Source: Scortum barcoo (taxonomy: Eukaryota; Chordata; Actinopteri; Centrarchiformes; Terapontidae). Taken from it: a DNA stretch of 64,000 nt. The position numbers were made by a program, and so were the translations under genes. The notes under the pieces were generated by a model, which was not told the origin of the DNA, did not search any database, and was given only the letters and a program-made list of their open reading frames with translations. This document shows, piece after piece, positions 63,108-64,000 of this stretch; position 1 is the first letter of the stretch; each line of letters begins with the position of its first letter. The stretch covers positions 10,278,752 through 10,342,751 of the forward strand of contig CM041548.1 in the NCBI GenBank assembly GCA_023238725.1. The letters run 5' to 3'.

Positions 63108-64000
63108 GTAAGTAAAACTATACTGAATCAGTCCTCTAGTACTGGCTTGGTGTGCTTCAAGCTGATAACATCAACCACATGCAATACTTTTTCCATTACT
63201 CTATCTAAGATCTCTCACTGTCTACAGTACAGCTGTCAAACTCAAGGCCAAGTCATTTTATGTGGCCCGCGAGAGAGCCGGATCTTACTGCTGTCTAATG
63301 GTCAAACTTACAGATATAACCCCCTCACAGTGTTGTAAATATTAGTGTTGTAAATATTAGAATGTGATTAACAAGAACAGCAGCTACGATACAAACACTC
63401 ATTTGGTTCCACCCACAACTATTTATTCATCAAAAATAAAAACGTGTAAAATATATAGATATATAAAAAAAACCTGTGGGCTGAAGGCCAGTCCTTAGTC
63501 CACTCCTCCCCAGCCGGTTGGTACTGTCATGTCTCTCCGACCAGCAAGTCCCACTGTGTGTTTTCCTCTTTCTACGTTGAAAAATAACCCCAAAACAGAC
63601 CATAATAAATAAACACACAAGCACAGTATGAAGTTGCAGCACATATGTTCCTAACCAGCAATGTTATGTTGTGAGTTTTTTGTTTTGACGTGCACAGTAA
63701 GAATAACTATTAAAACAGAGCAGCACTGAGGCACAGTGGATCAGATAAAATCCTCTATATCTATATAGAGGGGTAAATCATTTTGTATGATTGATTTAAC
63801 AAAGGATCACTTTATACACTATTGTACTGTATTATCGGTTAGCATTAACATTAGCTAACGTTAGCCTTAGGCTCGGATAACAAAAGTACTACATCAGTTA
63901 GTGTTATAACATCTAGACAGCATCATATTTGCTGTGTGTGATTTACCTTCAGCTGGGAATATTCGACCAATCAGAGACATTCACACAAAGTTCCTCTTCT
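63108..64000 (+). other. sla: sla intron 3 (partial)
   Basis: No SH2-coding exon seen. A probable repeat fragment is at about 63225-63300 (CAAACTCAAGGCCAAGTCAT, TTATGTGGCCCGCGAGAG), and TTAGCTAACGTTAGC repeat-like sequence at about 63850. Confidence 0.55.

Noticed and set aside
1..64000. CRISPR arrays, operons, ribosome-binding sites, phage or plasmid features, tRNA/rRNA genes
   Set aside because: The window is vertebrate nuclear DNA with spliced genes; no such elements or RNA genes were seen.

Overview
The window looks like genomic DNA of a ray-finned fish, most likely a percomorph. The genes have many short exons with GT-AG introns, the intergenic DNA is AT-rich, and several repeat families I know from percomorph genomes are present. 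The gene order ndrg1 - ccn4 - sla matches the NDRG1-CCN4-SLA block of human 8q24. A beta-catenin gene ends at the left edge.

Left to right: (1) 202-1789, the last three exons and 3'UTR of a beta-catenin paralogue, + strand. (2) 3.8-14.2 kb, a rearranged cluster built from repeated copies of a small, fast-changing forkhead-domain gene. Two copies look intact and lie in opposite orientation (6463-5379 minus, 12731-13812 plus). Two tandem blocks (3861-5225, 8253-10220) carry a related upstream region and possible exon-1 relics. An L2-type LINE fragment sits inside the cluster. (3) 14.2-23.7 kb, a stretch with no recognised gene. (4) 23.75-38.1 kb, complete ndrg1, + strand, with two TATA promoters giving two N-termini (397 and 385 residues). 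(5) 38.1-45.1 kb, ccn4 (WISP1), minus strand, tail-to-tail with ndrg1. All five coding exons are recognisable, but exon 2 has a +1/+2 indel pair that puts a TGA in frame. (6) 45.1-62.2 kb, a 17-kb stretch with no recognised gene, containing a LINE fragment and several palindromic mobile elements. (7) 62.26-63.11 kb onward, the first three coding exons of sla (Src-like adaptor) on the + strand. The gene runs off the right edge.

The conserved genes are ordinary signalling genes: a Wnt effector, a stress/hypoxia-linked NDR protein, a matricellular CCN protein that is a Wnt target in mammals, and an immune-receptor adaptor. The unusual part is the forkhead cluster. In the two intact copies the third exon is almost identical and the second intron differs at only about 4% of positions. 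Exon 2, which encodes the DNA-recognition helix, differs at 27 of 96 bases, nearly all amino-acid-changing, and the recognition residues normally conserved in forkhead proteins are replaced.

All calls come from reading the sequence by eye. Family comparisons are from memory, and no database search or alignment program was run.
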